Source of the DNA: Roseomonas aerilata DSM 19363
GTDB taxonomy: Bacteria; Pseudomonadota; Alphaproteobacteria; Acetobacterales; Acetobacteraceae
Reading direction: 5' to 3'
NCBI RefSeq assembly: GCF_000711725.1
Contig: NZ_JONP01000006.1
Coordinates: 124,001 to 188,000, forward strand
DNA: 64,000 nt
Shown: in pieces, positions 7,806-15,791 of the stretch
Numbering within the stretch: the stretch's first letter is position 1
Layout of the letters: the number at the start of each line of letters is the position of its first letter
Program-made: the position numbers and the translations under genes
Notes under the pieces: model-generated
Database searches by the model: none
What the model saw: only the letters and a program-made list of their open reading frames with translations
What the model was told of the DNA's origin: nothing

Positions 7806-10800
7806 CTACCGCTCGATGTGCCGCGCCGCCGCGAGCCCGAGGATCATCCCCTGCAAGCGCCGCGCGACCTTGTCCCAGGACCGCGCCGCCAGCCAGGCGC
7901 GGGCCGAGGCCTGCACGGCCACCCGCGCCGCCGGGTCCGAGAGAAGGGCATTCAGGCCGCTGGCCAGGGCAGCCGCATCCGTTCCCTCGGCACGAAACAC
8001 CGCGTCGCCGGCCTCTTCGAAAATGGGAATCGGCGTGACCATCACCGGCGGCCCGGCCACGAGCGCATCGCTCAGGGAACCGCTCCAGCTCTCCTTCGAT
8101 GCGGGGTTCGGAAGAGCAATAACGGTGCAGCCGGAGAGGAGGAGGAGAGACTCGGCTGTTGGCAGGAAGTCCGTATGCCAGTCGATCGCGTCGGCCACGC
8201 CCTCCTCCTCCGCGATGAGGCGGCAGAGGGCGATTTCCTTCGTTGAGTCCGCCGTGCCGTAATCCGCGTTCACGAGGCGCAGGCGCAGTTCCGGCCAGCG
8301 GCGGCGAAGGACCGCCAGGGCCCGGATCAGCTCGCCGATGCCCTTGCCTGGGAGGAAGAAGCCGTAGCAGCCGATGACCGGCGGCCCCGCGGTTTCGGGC
8401 GGCAGGGGCAGCGGCGCCTTCATCCCGTGTGGCAGCAGGGCGACGTTGTCCGAGAGGCCGAGCGTGCGGAGGCGCCCGAGGTCGGCCACCGAATGAACCA
8501 GCACCCGGCCCGTGGTGGCCAGCACCTCGGCCATCCGGCGCCGAAGCGGCTCCTCCTGCTCCAGCAGGTGCTGCGTGTTGTGCAGGGCGACGAGAACGAC
8601 GCGGTCCGCCACTGCGGGATCGGCGAGAAGGTCGTGCAGCGCCTCCCAGGGGATCAGCCCCGGCTGGTGCTCCACGACCACGGCATGCGGATCCTCCGCG
8701 ACAATGGCCGCGGCGAGCGCGGAAAGGCTGGCGGGATCGCCGATGGTCCAGCAAGGCCGCGCCTCATGGACCGGCGTGCCGGATTGCCCCTCCTCCACCT
8801 TCCAGCGCCGGTCCGGCAGGATGACATGCGAGGCGATGTCCGGATGCGCGGGCATCGCGTGCACGAGCTGGCGCGTGTACTCCGCGACGCCGCAGCGCAC
8901 CCCCCAACTCGTCACCCAGGCGACGCGCTGCGGCGGCCGGGGCGGCGCGAGGAGGAGGTCGAGCGACAGTTCCTCCAGGCGGCGCAGCAGCGGCGCGCGA
9001 CGCAGCCGCTGCATCACCAGTTGGCGCGCCCGGCGTGTCCGCTCCGCCAGCATCGCGCGCCCGGCGGGGCTGCGAAGGTCGGCCACCATGCCGCGCAACG
9101 CCTCCACCAGGTCGTCCTCGTCCGGCTCGACCCAGAGCGAGCCCGAAGCCGCGACATGGCTACCGGAGGGCGCGAAGCGCCAGGCCAACAGCCGGGCCGT
9201 CTCCGCATCGCAGAAATCCATCTGCCCGCCATGGCCGGTGACAATCAGCGGCACCCCCGCTGCCATGGCCTCGGCCGCCGGCAGGTTGAACCCCTCCCCG
9301 CGCGTCGGCAGGACCATGGCATCGGCCCCGGCGAAGAGGGACCGCATCTCCTCCGCCGGCAGGTCGCGGTTGATCAGCTCGATGGCCGGCGCCTCCGGAT
9401 CGGCCGCGCGCAGGGCGTCCAGGTCCTCGGGCATGGTGTTGTGCGGGTTGGGAAAACCTTTGATCACCAGCCGCACGGGATCGGCCCGCCGAAAGGCGCG
9501 GGCGAAGGCCCGCAGCAGCACGTCCGCCCCCTTGCGCGGGAAAAGCGAGGAGACGTGCAGGAAGGTGACCACGTCGGCCGGATCGGCCGGGCTCTCGTCC
9601 AGCCGGCCGCGCCGCCGCCCGATTTCCTCCATTCCCGTCAGATCCGGCGCGTGGCCGACGAGGCGGACCGGGATCGGCAGGCCGGAATCCACCAGCGCCT
9701 TCGCCACCACGGCGGTCGGCGCCAGCACCGCGCGGAAGCCGGCGGCCAGCGCGTCGATGGTGGCGGCAGGCAGGAGGGATTCCTCCCAGAACAGCATCGC
9801 GAGCGGCAGGTCGCCCGGCTCCTCCGGCAGGTGGACGGGGTAGTGCTGGCTGATCACCACCTCCGGCCCCGTCTCCGCCGGCCCACGCTGCACGAGCGGC
9901 CGGACCAGCGGCAGTTCCTCGGGCGGAATGCCCGAGATGTCGTCCGTCCGCGCGCCCTCCACCGGGCGCAGCCGCACATCGCCGGGCCGCTCCGCCTCGA
10001 TCGCGAGGGCGAGCGTGCGGTTCACCGCCGCCAGGCTGTAGCTGCCGGAGGCGTGTCCGGTGACGGTGAAGCGCAGGTTCGGCCGCACCGCCTCCCGCGC
10101 CGAGCGGTCGAGCGGCGGCACCGCGCCCGCCATCGCCAGCGCCTCATTCAGCGCCGGAAGCTGGAGCGGCAGGGCGAAGCGCTCGACCGCCTCCCGCTGC
10201 GCCGCGACGAGCGCCGTGCGGGCTTCCGGATCGCGCACGAGTTCCAGCATCCGCGCGGCGACGCGCTCGGGGTCACGGCTGTCGAGCAGGCCGCCGGCCC
10301 CGCCGAGGATGTAGGGAATGGCGCCGCCGGGCCAGGCCAGCACCGGCAGGCCGTGCAGGATCGCCTCCATCAGTGGCAGGCCAAAGCCGTCGTGCCGGCT
10401 GAGCGAGACGAAGAGATCGGCCTCCGCGAGCCGGGCGTGCAACTCCTGCCTCGGGATGCGGCCGGTGATCACCACCTCCCCCTCCAGCCCTCCCTCGCGC
10501 AGCGCGTCGTCCAGCGCACGGAAGAGCGGCGCATCGGCCATATCGGCCCGGCCGACGAGCACGAGCTGGCAGGGCCGGTCCATCAGCGCCCGGAAGCGCG
10601 CATAGGCTTCGAGCAGGTCGCGCTGTCCCTTGGACTCGCTGATGCGGCCAATGAAGATCACGGTGAAGGGGCGCGCGCCGCCCGTGCGACGCTGGGCCGC
10701 CGCCTCGCGCCGCAGCGCCTCCAGGTCGAAGTGCAGCGCGCAGGCGCGCACGGGCGAATAGCCGAGCGCGCGCAGCTCGTTCGCGTGGAACTCGCCCTCC

Positions 10801-12338
10801 GCCAGCGCCGCGACGACCTGCGGCCGAAGCGCTTCGAGCTGCCCTCGCCCGAGCCGCGCGGCCGCCGCGGGCGCACCGCTCAGGAAGGCCGGCGGCGTGA
10901 TGCTGTGGGAGAGAAGAACCTTCGGCGCCGCGGAGGCGAGCACGCGGCCGAATTCCTCGTCGCCGCCGGCGTGCCGCACGATCAGCACGTGGTCCGCGTG
11001 CAGCGGCAGTTCCTCCAGCAGCCGCAGCTCGCCTTTCAGGCGCTCCGCGCGGCGCTCCACGAAGATCTCGCTGCGATAGCCCAGGCCGCGCAGCAGACGA
11101 CGCAGCATGAGCATCGCATCGAGCGCCCCGTCGTCGATGGCGGAGGAGGCGTGGACCTGGTGCACCGCCGTCAGCGGGCGCGGCGCGCGTCGCGAGGCCG
11201 CCATCGGGCTTTCGACCACCTCGGCCCGGGGCACCGCGGGCGGCGCCTCGGGCGCCGGCAGCGCGGGCTCGGCCGGTTGAAGGGAGAGGATCGGGCCCGG
11301 CGCGGGCCGCAGCGCCCGCCGGGCCACACGGATCGACCCGCGCAGGAGCCAGGACAGGCCTCTCCGCACGATCCGCCGCTGCACCGCCGCCTCACGCTCC
11401 ATGGCCGCCAGGCTTTCGGTCAGGCCCCGGATATGCGCGTCCATCGCATCGTTATGGGCGCTCATGGCCGCAAGCTGCCCGTCGCGGAGGCGGATGGCCT
11501 CCTCCTGCTCCCTCTCGCGAAGGACCGCGGCCTCGCGCAGCGCCGCCATCTCGCGGGCGACGTCCAAGGCCTGGGCATAGGCCTCGCGGGCCGAGGCCTC
11601 CGCTACCGCCGCCCGGGCCGCCACGCCCGCCCTTTCCCCGGCCACGCCCCGGTCCGCCGCGCGGACGAAATCGTCAAAAACGTTAGCGGGCGTCGTGAAG
11701 TGCGGCGCAAGCTCCGCGAGCTTCTCCCGCGCGACATAGTAGCGGTTCAGCCCGTCGAAGAAGACATGGGCATAGCGGGCCTCGAGAAGGATCGGCTCCC
11801 ATTCCTCGTGCGATGCGTGGGTGGACATCGGCCACGTCGCCTCGACGAGCACGATCCAGGGACGGAAGAGATCGAAGTCGCAGCCGGCCAGCACCGCCCG
11901 CTCCGCCCCCTCCGCGTCGATCTTGAGGAAGTGGATGACCGTCGGCGCGTGCTCGGCGAGAAGTGCCGAGAGCGGCCGAACGGGCACCTCCATCCTCTCG
12001 ATCGCGAAGCCCTGGGCCGCGATCGCGGCGGTCAGATCCTCGCGCGTCGTGGAAAGCCCGGTGCCGGGGGCCGCGTAGAAGGTGGCCGTCCCCGCCCGCT
12101 CCCCCGCGGCGAGCTGAAGGTTCGTATCGCGCGGCCGTGCCTGCCGCAGCCGCTCGGCGAATTCCGGCAGGGGCTCGATGTTCAGGCCGCGCCAGCCGCG
12201 GTCATAGAAGGCGCGGGTGACCGAGTCATGTTCCGGGTCAGCCGCGCCCACATCCACGTAGAAGCCGGCTAACTCGTTCCTCAGCGCCCGCCAGAGAAGC
12301 ACGTCCTCGAAGTTCTGGGCGTATGAGACGAACGGCAT
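7806..12338 (-). CDS. four-domain FkbM methyltransferase / triple glycosyltransferase, 1510 aa
   Basis: A 1510-residue protein. Residues 1-225 are an FkbM-type SAM methyltransferase (YVDVGAADPEHDS at 28-39; FLKIDAEGAE at 137-146). Residues 240-325 look like a coiled coil, followed by a Pro/Ala linker. Three GT-B glycosyltransferase units follow. Unit one is at about 390-740, with GRISESKGQ and SRHDGFGLPLMEAI. Unit two is at about 755-1120, with SSLFPRKGADVLLRAF and TRGEGFNLPAAEAMAAG. Unit three is at about 1135-1500, with GVRCGVAEYTRQL and a degenerate ASKESWSGSLSDALVAG. Such proteins build and cap surface polysaccharide or glycan chains in the cytoplasm. GGGGAAGAAG precedes the chosen ATG. 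It is a single-gene unit with no exporter nearby. Confidence 0.9.
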   Translation of the reverse strand: MPFVSYAQNFEDVLLWRALRNELAGFYVDVGAADPEHDSVTRAFYDRGWRGLNIEPLPEFAERLRQARPRDTNLQLAAGERAGTATFYAAPGTGLSTTREDLTAAIAAQGFAIERMEVPVRPLSALLAEHAPTVIHFLKIDAEGAERAVLAGCDFDLFRPWIVLVEATWPMSTHASHEEWEPILLEARYAHVFFDGLNRYYVAREKLAELAPHFTTPANVFDDFVRAADRGVAGERAGVAARAAVAEASAREAYAQALDVAREMAALREAAVLREREQEEAIRLRDGQLAAMSAHNDAMDAHIRGLTESLAAMEREAAVQRRIVRRGLSWLLRGSIRVARRALRPAPGPILSLQPAEPALPAPEAPPAVPRAEVVESPMAASRRAPRPLTAVHQVHASSAIDDGALDAMLMLRRLLRGLGYRSEIFVERRAERLKGELRLLEELPLHADHVLIVRHAGGDEEFGRVLASAAPKVLLSHSITPPAFLSGAPAAAARLGRGQLEALRPQVVAALAEGEFHANELRALGYSPVRACALHFDLEALRREAAAQRRTGGARPFTVIFIGRISESKGQRDLLEAYARFRALMDRPCQLVLVGRADMADAPLFRALDDALREGGLEGEVVITGRIPRQELHARLAEADLFVSLSRHDGFGLPLMEAILHGLPVLAWPGGAIPYILGGAGGLLDSRDPERVAARMLELVRDPEARTALVAAQREAVERFALPLQLPALNEALAMAGAVPPLDRSAREAVRPNLRFTVTGHASGSYSLAAVNRTLALAIEAERPGDVRLRPVEGARTDDISGIPPEELPLVRPLVQRGPAETGPEVVISQHYPVHLPEEPGDLPLAMLFWEESLLPAATIDALAAGFRAVLAPTAVVAKALVDSGLPIPVRLVGHAPDLTGMEEIGRRRGRLDESPADPADVVTFLHVSSLFPRKGADVLLRAFARAFRRADPVRLVIKGFPNPHNTMPEDLDALRAADPEAPAIELINRDLPAEEMRSLFAGADAMVLPTRGEGFNLPAAEAMAAGVPLIVTGHGGQMDFCDAETARLLAWRFAPSGSHVAASGSLWVEPDEDDLVEALRGMVADLRSPAGRAMLAERTRRARQLVMQRLRRAPLLRRLEELSLDLLLAPPRPPQRVAWVTSWGVRCGVAEYTRQLVHAMPAHPDIASHVILPDRRWKVEEGQSGTPVHEARPCWTIGDPASLSALAAAIVAEDPHAVVVEHQPGLIPWEALHDLLADPAVADRVVLVALHNTQHLLEQEEPLRRRMAEVLATTGRVLVHSVADLGRLRTLGLSDNVALLPHGMKAPLPLPPETAGPPVIGCYGFFLPGKGIGELIRALAVLRRRWPELRLRLVNADYGTADSTKEIALCRLIAEEEGVADAIDWHTDFLPTAESLLLLSGCTVIALPNPASKESWSGSLSDALVAGPPVMVTPIPIFEEAGDAVFRAEGTDAAALASGLNALLSDPAARVAVQASARAWLAARSWDKVARRLQGMILGLAAARHIER

Positions 12339-12824
12339 TCTTCTTCCCCGACCGGCGCCCCTTATAGGCCGCGGGGAAGAGCATCGATCAAGGCGCCGGG
12401 CCCTGGCGGCGCGGCCCGGGGTCAGATCGCGACCATCCTCTCCACGAGGTCGCGACAGGCGTCGAGCGCCGCCATGCCCCCTCCCCCGCTGCGGCTCTGG
12501 CCGCGGCGGCTTCAAGCCCGGCCGGAGCGCGGCGTAATGGAGCGGCACCACCTTCGACGGATCCGGCCCGACGCACGGGGCGGAAGGTATTGCCCTCGGG
12601 GAGGTGCACCCGCACCGTCTCCGCCTTCACGGTATCCACGACGAAGTGCGCCCGCGCCGCGCCGCGCCGCGCGACGGTGCTGCCCGGCAAGTGGAGCCCG
12701 GGGCGGCTGCCGGCAGAGGAACGTATCGCATTTACAACAGGAAGGGCCGTCGCTCCGCCTCCACCGGGCCAGGACTGAAGGGCCGCCGCCGGGAACGGAG
12801 TCCCTCTCCCCGGCGGCCAAAGGG
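12339..12824. other. 486-base region without a supported gene
   Basis: It lies between two leftward genes. Short open stretches exist on the minus strand in different frames, including HFVVDTVKAETVRVHLPEG, then VPLHYAALRPG in another frame, then a plausible C-terminus (MAALDACRDLVERMVAI, ending at about 12424). None has a convincing start and full length. This could be a decayed coding remnant or simply high-GC spacer. A hairpin lies at its right end. Confidence 0.4.
12781..12818 (-). terminator. hairpin downstream of the polyketide operon
   Basis: GGCCGCCG at the left pairs with CGGCGGCC at the right (8 bp), with a smaller inner GGGA/TCCC pairing. It begins 6 bases past the flavoprotein stop on the minus strand. 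There is no T tract. It probably marks the 3' end of the three-gene operon. Confidence 0.4.
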
Positions 12825-13925
12825 TCAGAAGATCCCGCCAGCATCGACCAGCCGGGTCCGCGCGGCCGCCAGCCGGGCCGCGGCCGGAACCGTACGGGCC
12901 GCCAGCGCGAGCGCCCCCGGCGCGGTCTCCAGCAGCCTCGCCAGGGCTCCCGCCCAGCGCATCGGCCGATCCAGCCGCCGGTCCATCGCCCGGTGGAACC
13001 CGGAGGCGGGAACACCGCCGAGGATCGCCTGCGCGGCCGCGGTCCCGCCCGCCAGGGCCATCGCCATCCCGTCCCCGGCAAGGGAGGGCACCACCGCGAA
13101 CTGGTCGCCGGCGCGGTAGAGGCCGGCCGGGGCGGCGGGCGCGTCGCGGTGGCGGAAGCCGTAGGGCACGCCGGCCACGGCAAGCGGCCGGTCCAGCAGG
13201 GGTTCCGCCCCCCGCAGAAGCCCCGACGCGAGGGCTGAGCCGGCGGCGACGCGGGCGAGCAGCGCCGCCGCATTCCGCGCCTCCGGCCCCGCCTCGTGAA
13301 GGGCGGCGCAGAGGTTCGCCTCCCCTCCCGCACCCTCCCCGCCGCGCGGCTGCAGCCCGGCATAGCCGCCGGCGAAGGGCAGCAGCACGACCGCCTCGTC
13401 CATCGGCGCTGCCAGCCGCAAGGGCAGCTTCAGGCCGAGGGACCCGCCGCGCGCGGCCCTCGCCTGCCCGCGAAGCTCGTGCTTTCCGGTGGCCAGTACC
13501 ACCGTCGCGGCGCGCAGGATGGCACCATCGGAAAGGCGCAGCGACCAGCCGCCCCCCTCCGGCACCGCGCCGGCCACCGCGCGCCCGCGCAGCAGCACCG
13601 CGCCCGAAGCGCCGGCGGCCGAGAGAAGGGCCTCGTCCATGACCGTCCGGGGCAGGCTCCAGGCCGGGAAGGGCAGCGCCCAGGCCGCGTCCCACCCCCC
13701 CGCCGCCAGCCGTCCCCGGCGGATGGGCACGGCGCCTAGCCCCGGTAGCGGCAGCCCGAGGCCCTCCATCAGCGCCGCGGCATCCGGTCCCAGGAACTCG
13801 CCGCAAACCTTCTCGCGCGGCCCGGCCTCACGTTCCACCAGCGTGATGCGCGCCCCTGCCCGCGCGAGGGTGATGGCGGCGGCCGCGCCCGCCGGCCCGC
13901 CGCCGATCACCACCGTCCCGCTCAC
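12825..13925 (-). CDS. FAD-dependent oxidoreductase, geranylgeranyl-reductase-like
   Basis: A 366-residue flavoprotein. The N-terminal Rossmann dinucleotide motif (VVIGGGPAGAAAAITLARAG) is followed by the family signature REKVCGEFLGPDA and a second nucleotide motif late in the chain (AGDQFAVVPSLAGDGMAMAL). Members hydroxylate or reduce hydrophobic substrates such as prenyl groups, quinones and polyketides. The GTG start overlaps the upstream methyltransferase stop by four bases. As third gene of a type III polyketide operon it probably oxidises the resorcinol or pyrone product, as the flavoprotein hydroxylase of the Streptomyces srs cluster does; that parallel is inference. Confidence 0.85.
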   Translation of the reverse strand: MSGTVVIGGGPAGAAAAITLARAGARITLVEREAGPREKVCGEFLGPDAAALMEGLGLPLPGLGAVPIRRGRLAAGGWDAAWALPFPAWSLPRTVMDEALLSAAGASGAVLLRGRAVAGAVPEGGGWSLRLSDGAILRAATVVLATGKHELRGQARAARGGSLGLKLPLRLAAPMDEAVVLLPFAGGYAGLQPRGGEGAGGEANLCAALHEAGPEARNAAALLARVAAGSALASGLLRGAEPLLDRPLAVAGVPYGFRHRDAPAAPAGLYRAGDQFAVVPSLAGDGMAMALAGGTAAAQAILGGVPASGFHRAMDRRLDRPMRWAGALARLLETAPGALALAARTVPAAARLAAARTRLVDAGGIF

Positions 13926-14617
13926 GCCCCGCCCTCTCCCGCGACGGTCCATCGGAAAGGAAAGGCCCAGCGCAACCTGGCCGGAACATCAGCGCGGGCG
14001 ATCAGCCCCTCCCAATCCGCGCGCGAGAAGCCGCGGGCGATGGAGACGGTGCTGTCATGCACGACCATCGGATCCATCCGCAGCAGCCGCACCCCCGCCC
14101 AGACCGTCGCCCAGGGCAGCGGATGGCGGTGCAGGTCGCTGACGAACCATCCCAGCCGCGCCCGCGCGCCCATCCAGCGGAGGAAGCGGACCAGCGTCTC
14201 GTCGTCGAGATGATGGGTGAACAGCGCGCAGATCGCCGCGTCGAACCGCTCCTCGGCCGGGAGGTCGAAAAGGTCGGCCATGATCCAGCGGACGGGAAGC
14301 CCCGGGTGGCGCGCCCGCGCATGGGCCGCGGCATGGGGCGAGCGGTCGAGCGCGGCCAGCTCCACCGCCACGCCGCGCCGGGCGCCCCAGGCCGCTACCC
14401 TCGCCAGCATGTCCCCGCCGCCCGCGCCGACATCGAGCACGCTCATCCGCCGCGCCCCGGTCCGACGCGCCAGCGCATCGAGCCAGTGGAGCGTCGGGCG
14501 ATAGGCAAGGCTCATCCGGTTGATGCGCTCGAGGTCCCGCAGCGCCGCGGAGAAGGCGGCGAAGTCCTGCGCGGCGTCGTCCATGATCTCCGGGGCGGAG
14601 GAGCGGGCACGCAGCAT
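13922..14617 (-). CDS. class I SAM-dependent methyltransferase of the polyketide operon
   Basis: A 231-residue methyltransferase. SAM motif I is SVLDVGAGGGDMLARVAAWG; acidic motif II is AALDRSPHAAAHARARH; IMADLFDLPAEERFDAAIC follows. No membrane segment or signal peptide is seen. It lies 12 bases downstream of the type III polyketide synthase stop and overlaps the flavoprotein start, so the three are one operon. It probably O- or C-methylates the polyketide. An ATG 11 codons downstream, preceded by GGAG, is an alternative start. Confidence 0.85.
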   Translation of the reverse strand: MLRARSSAPEIMDDAAQDFAAFSAALRDLERINRMSLAYRPTLHWLDALARRTGARRMSVLDVGAGGGDMLARVAAWGARRGVAVELAALDRSPHAAAHARARHPGLPVRWIMADLFDLPAEERFDAAICALFTHHLDDETLVRFLRWMGARARLGWFVSDLHRHPLPWATVWAGVRLLRMDPMVVHDSTVSIARGFSRADWEGLIARADVPARLRWAFPFRWTVAGEGGA

Positions 14618-14629
14618 ACCCGGTGCCGC

Positions 14630-15682
14630 TCAGACCGTCGCGAAGCGCATCGTCTCGGCCGAAAGGCCCGGCCCGAAGGCCATGGCGATCCCGCGCCGCC
14701 CCGGATCGCGCTCCGCCAGCATGGCCGCCAGCACGAACATCACGGTGGGGGAGGACATGTTGCCGTGCTCCGCCAGAACCGCGCGCGACTGGGCCAACGC
14801 GCCCTGCGGCGGCCGGCAGGACTCCTCCACCGCGTCGAGCACCGAGCGCCCGCCGGGATGCACGGCCCAGAGCTCGTAATCCCCCGCATCCAGCCCCGCG
14901 AGCAGCGCGGGCAGGCGCGGCGGCAGGGCGCGAAGAAGGCTTTTCGGCACCTCGCCCGAGAGGACCATGTCGAAGCCGTTGTCGCCCACGCGCCAGGCGA
15001 TCTGCTCCTCGGCTTCCGGCATCAGGGCACAGCGGAATCCGTCCAGCCGCAGCCCCTCGGGATCGGCGCTGACAAGGGCGGCGGAGCAGCCGTCGCCGAA
15101 GAGCAGAAAGCAGAGAAGCTGCTCCACCTCCGGCCGCTCCTGGAGGTGCAATGTGCAGAGCTCAAGGTTCACGACCAGCACGCGCGCGGTTGGATCGGCG
15201 CGCACCGCCGCGTGCGCCAGCCGCAGCGCGACGATTGCCGCCTGGCAGCCCATGAATCCAACATTCGTGCGCGCGACGCTCTCATCGAGTCCGAGATGCG
15301 CGCTGATCGCGTGATCCAGCCCCGGCGCCGCGAACCCCGTGCAGGAGGCGACGACGAGATGAGTGATCCCCTCTCCCGGCGCCAGCGCGTCGATCGCCCG
15401 GAAGGCGAGCGCCGGCGCCTCGGCCTCCCAGCGCCGCATGCGGTCGCGGGTGGAGGGGAAGCGCCCCGATTCGTAGAAGCCTTCGGCATCCACGAGGCCC
15501 GGCCGCCCGTCCGGCTCCAGCACGCTCCAGCGGCGCTGGATACCGGCCCGGTCCGCCATGCGGGAGAAGAGGCGGCGCTCCCGGCCCTCGGGGATCAGCC
15601 CCTCCGCGAAGGCGCGGAAGGTGCCGTGGACCTCGTGGGCGGGGTTGGCGGTGCCGATGCGGTTGAGGAAGACAGGATGCAT
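14630..15682 (-). CDS. type III polyketide synthase (chalcone/stilbene synthase family)
   Basis: A 350-residue ketosynthase homodimer-type enzyme. The catalytic triad is visible: Cys114 in VVASCTGFAAPG, His275 in WAVHPGGRSVLD and Asn308 in EHGNMSSPTVMFVL. FGDGCSAALVS and the C-terminal AFGPGLSAETM are also typical. Such enzymes extend an acyl-CoA starter with malonyl-CoA to make pyrones, resorcinols or phloroglucinols. The start was placed at MHPVFLNRIGTANP, the family N-terminus; 25 further codons upstream are open but unlike the family. It is the first gene of a three-gene operon with a methyltransferase and a flavoprotein. The starter unit cannot be predicted. Confidence 0.93.
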   Translation of the reverse strand: MHPVFLNRIGTANPAHEVHGTFRAFAEGLIPEGRERRLFSRMADRAGIQRRWSVLEPDGRPGLVDAEGFYESGRFPSTRDRMRRWEAEAPALAFRAIDALAPGEGITHLVVASCTGFAAPGLDHAISAHLGLDESVARTNVGFMGCQAAIVALRLAHAAVRADPTARVLVVNLELCTLHLQERPEVEQLLCFLLFGDGCSAALVSADPEGLRLDGFRCALMPEAEEQIAWRVGDNGFDMVLSGEVPKSLLRALPPRLPALLAGLDAGDYELWAVHPGGRSVLDAVEESCRPPQGALAQSRAVLAEHGNMSSPTVMFVLAAMLAERDPGRRGIAMAFGPGLSAETMRFATV

Positions 15683-15791
15683 GCCCGATGCAACGTCGGG
15701 CCGATCCGCCGATTTGCGAGGCCTCGGAAACTTCGCGCCCGCACACGAGGGCGGCACCGCGGCCCCGGCACGTGCGGGGCCGCGATGAGGA

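Noticed and set aside
6217-8754. An 845-codon open frame on the - strand
   Set aside because: It runs opposite several recognised genes and through the hairpin-rich spacer; no family features.
8427-12272. A 1281-codon open frame on the + strand
   Set aside because: It lies entirely opposite the FkbM/glycosyltransferase gene. Its composition (His/Arg/Gln/Gly-rich, no domain) is typical of the antisense shadow of a high-GC gene.
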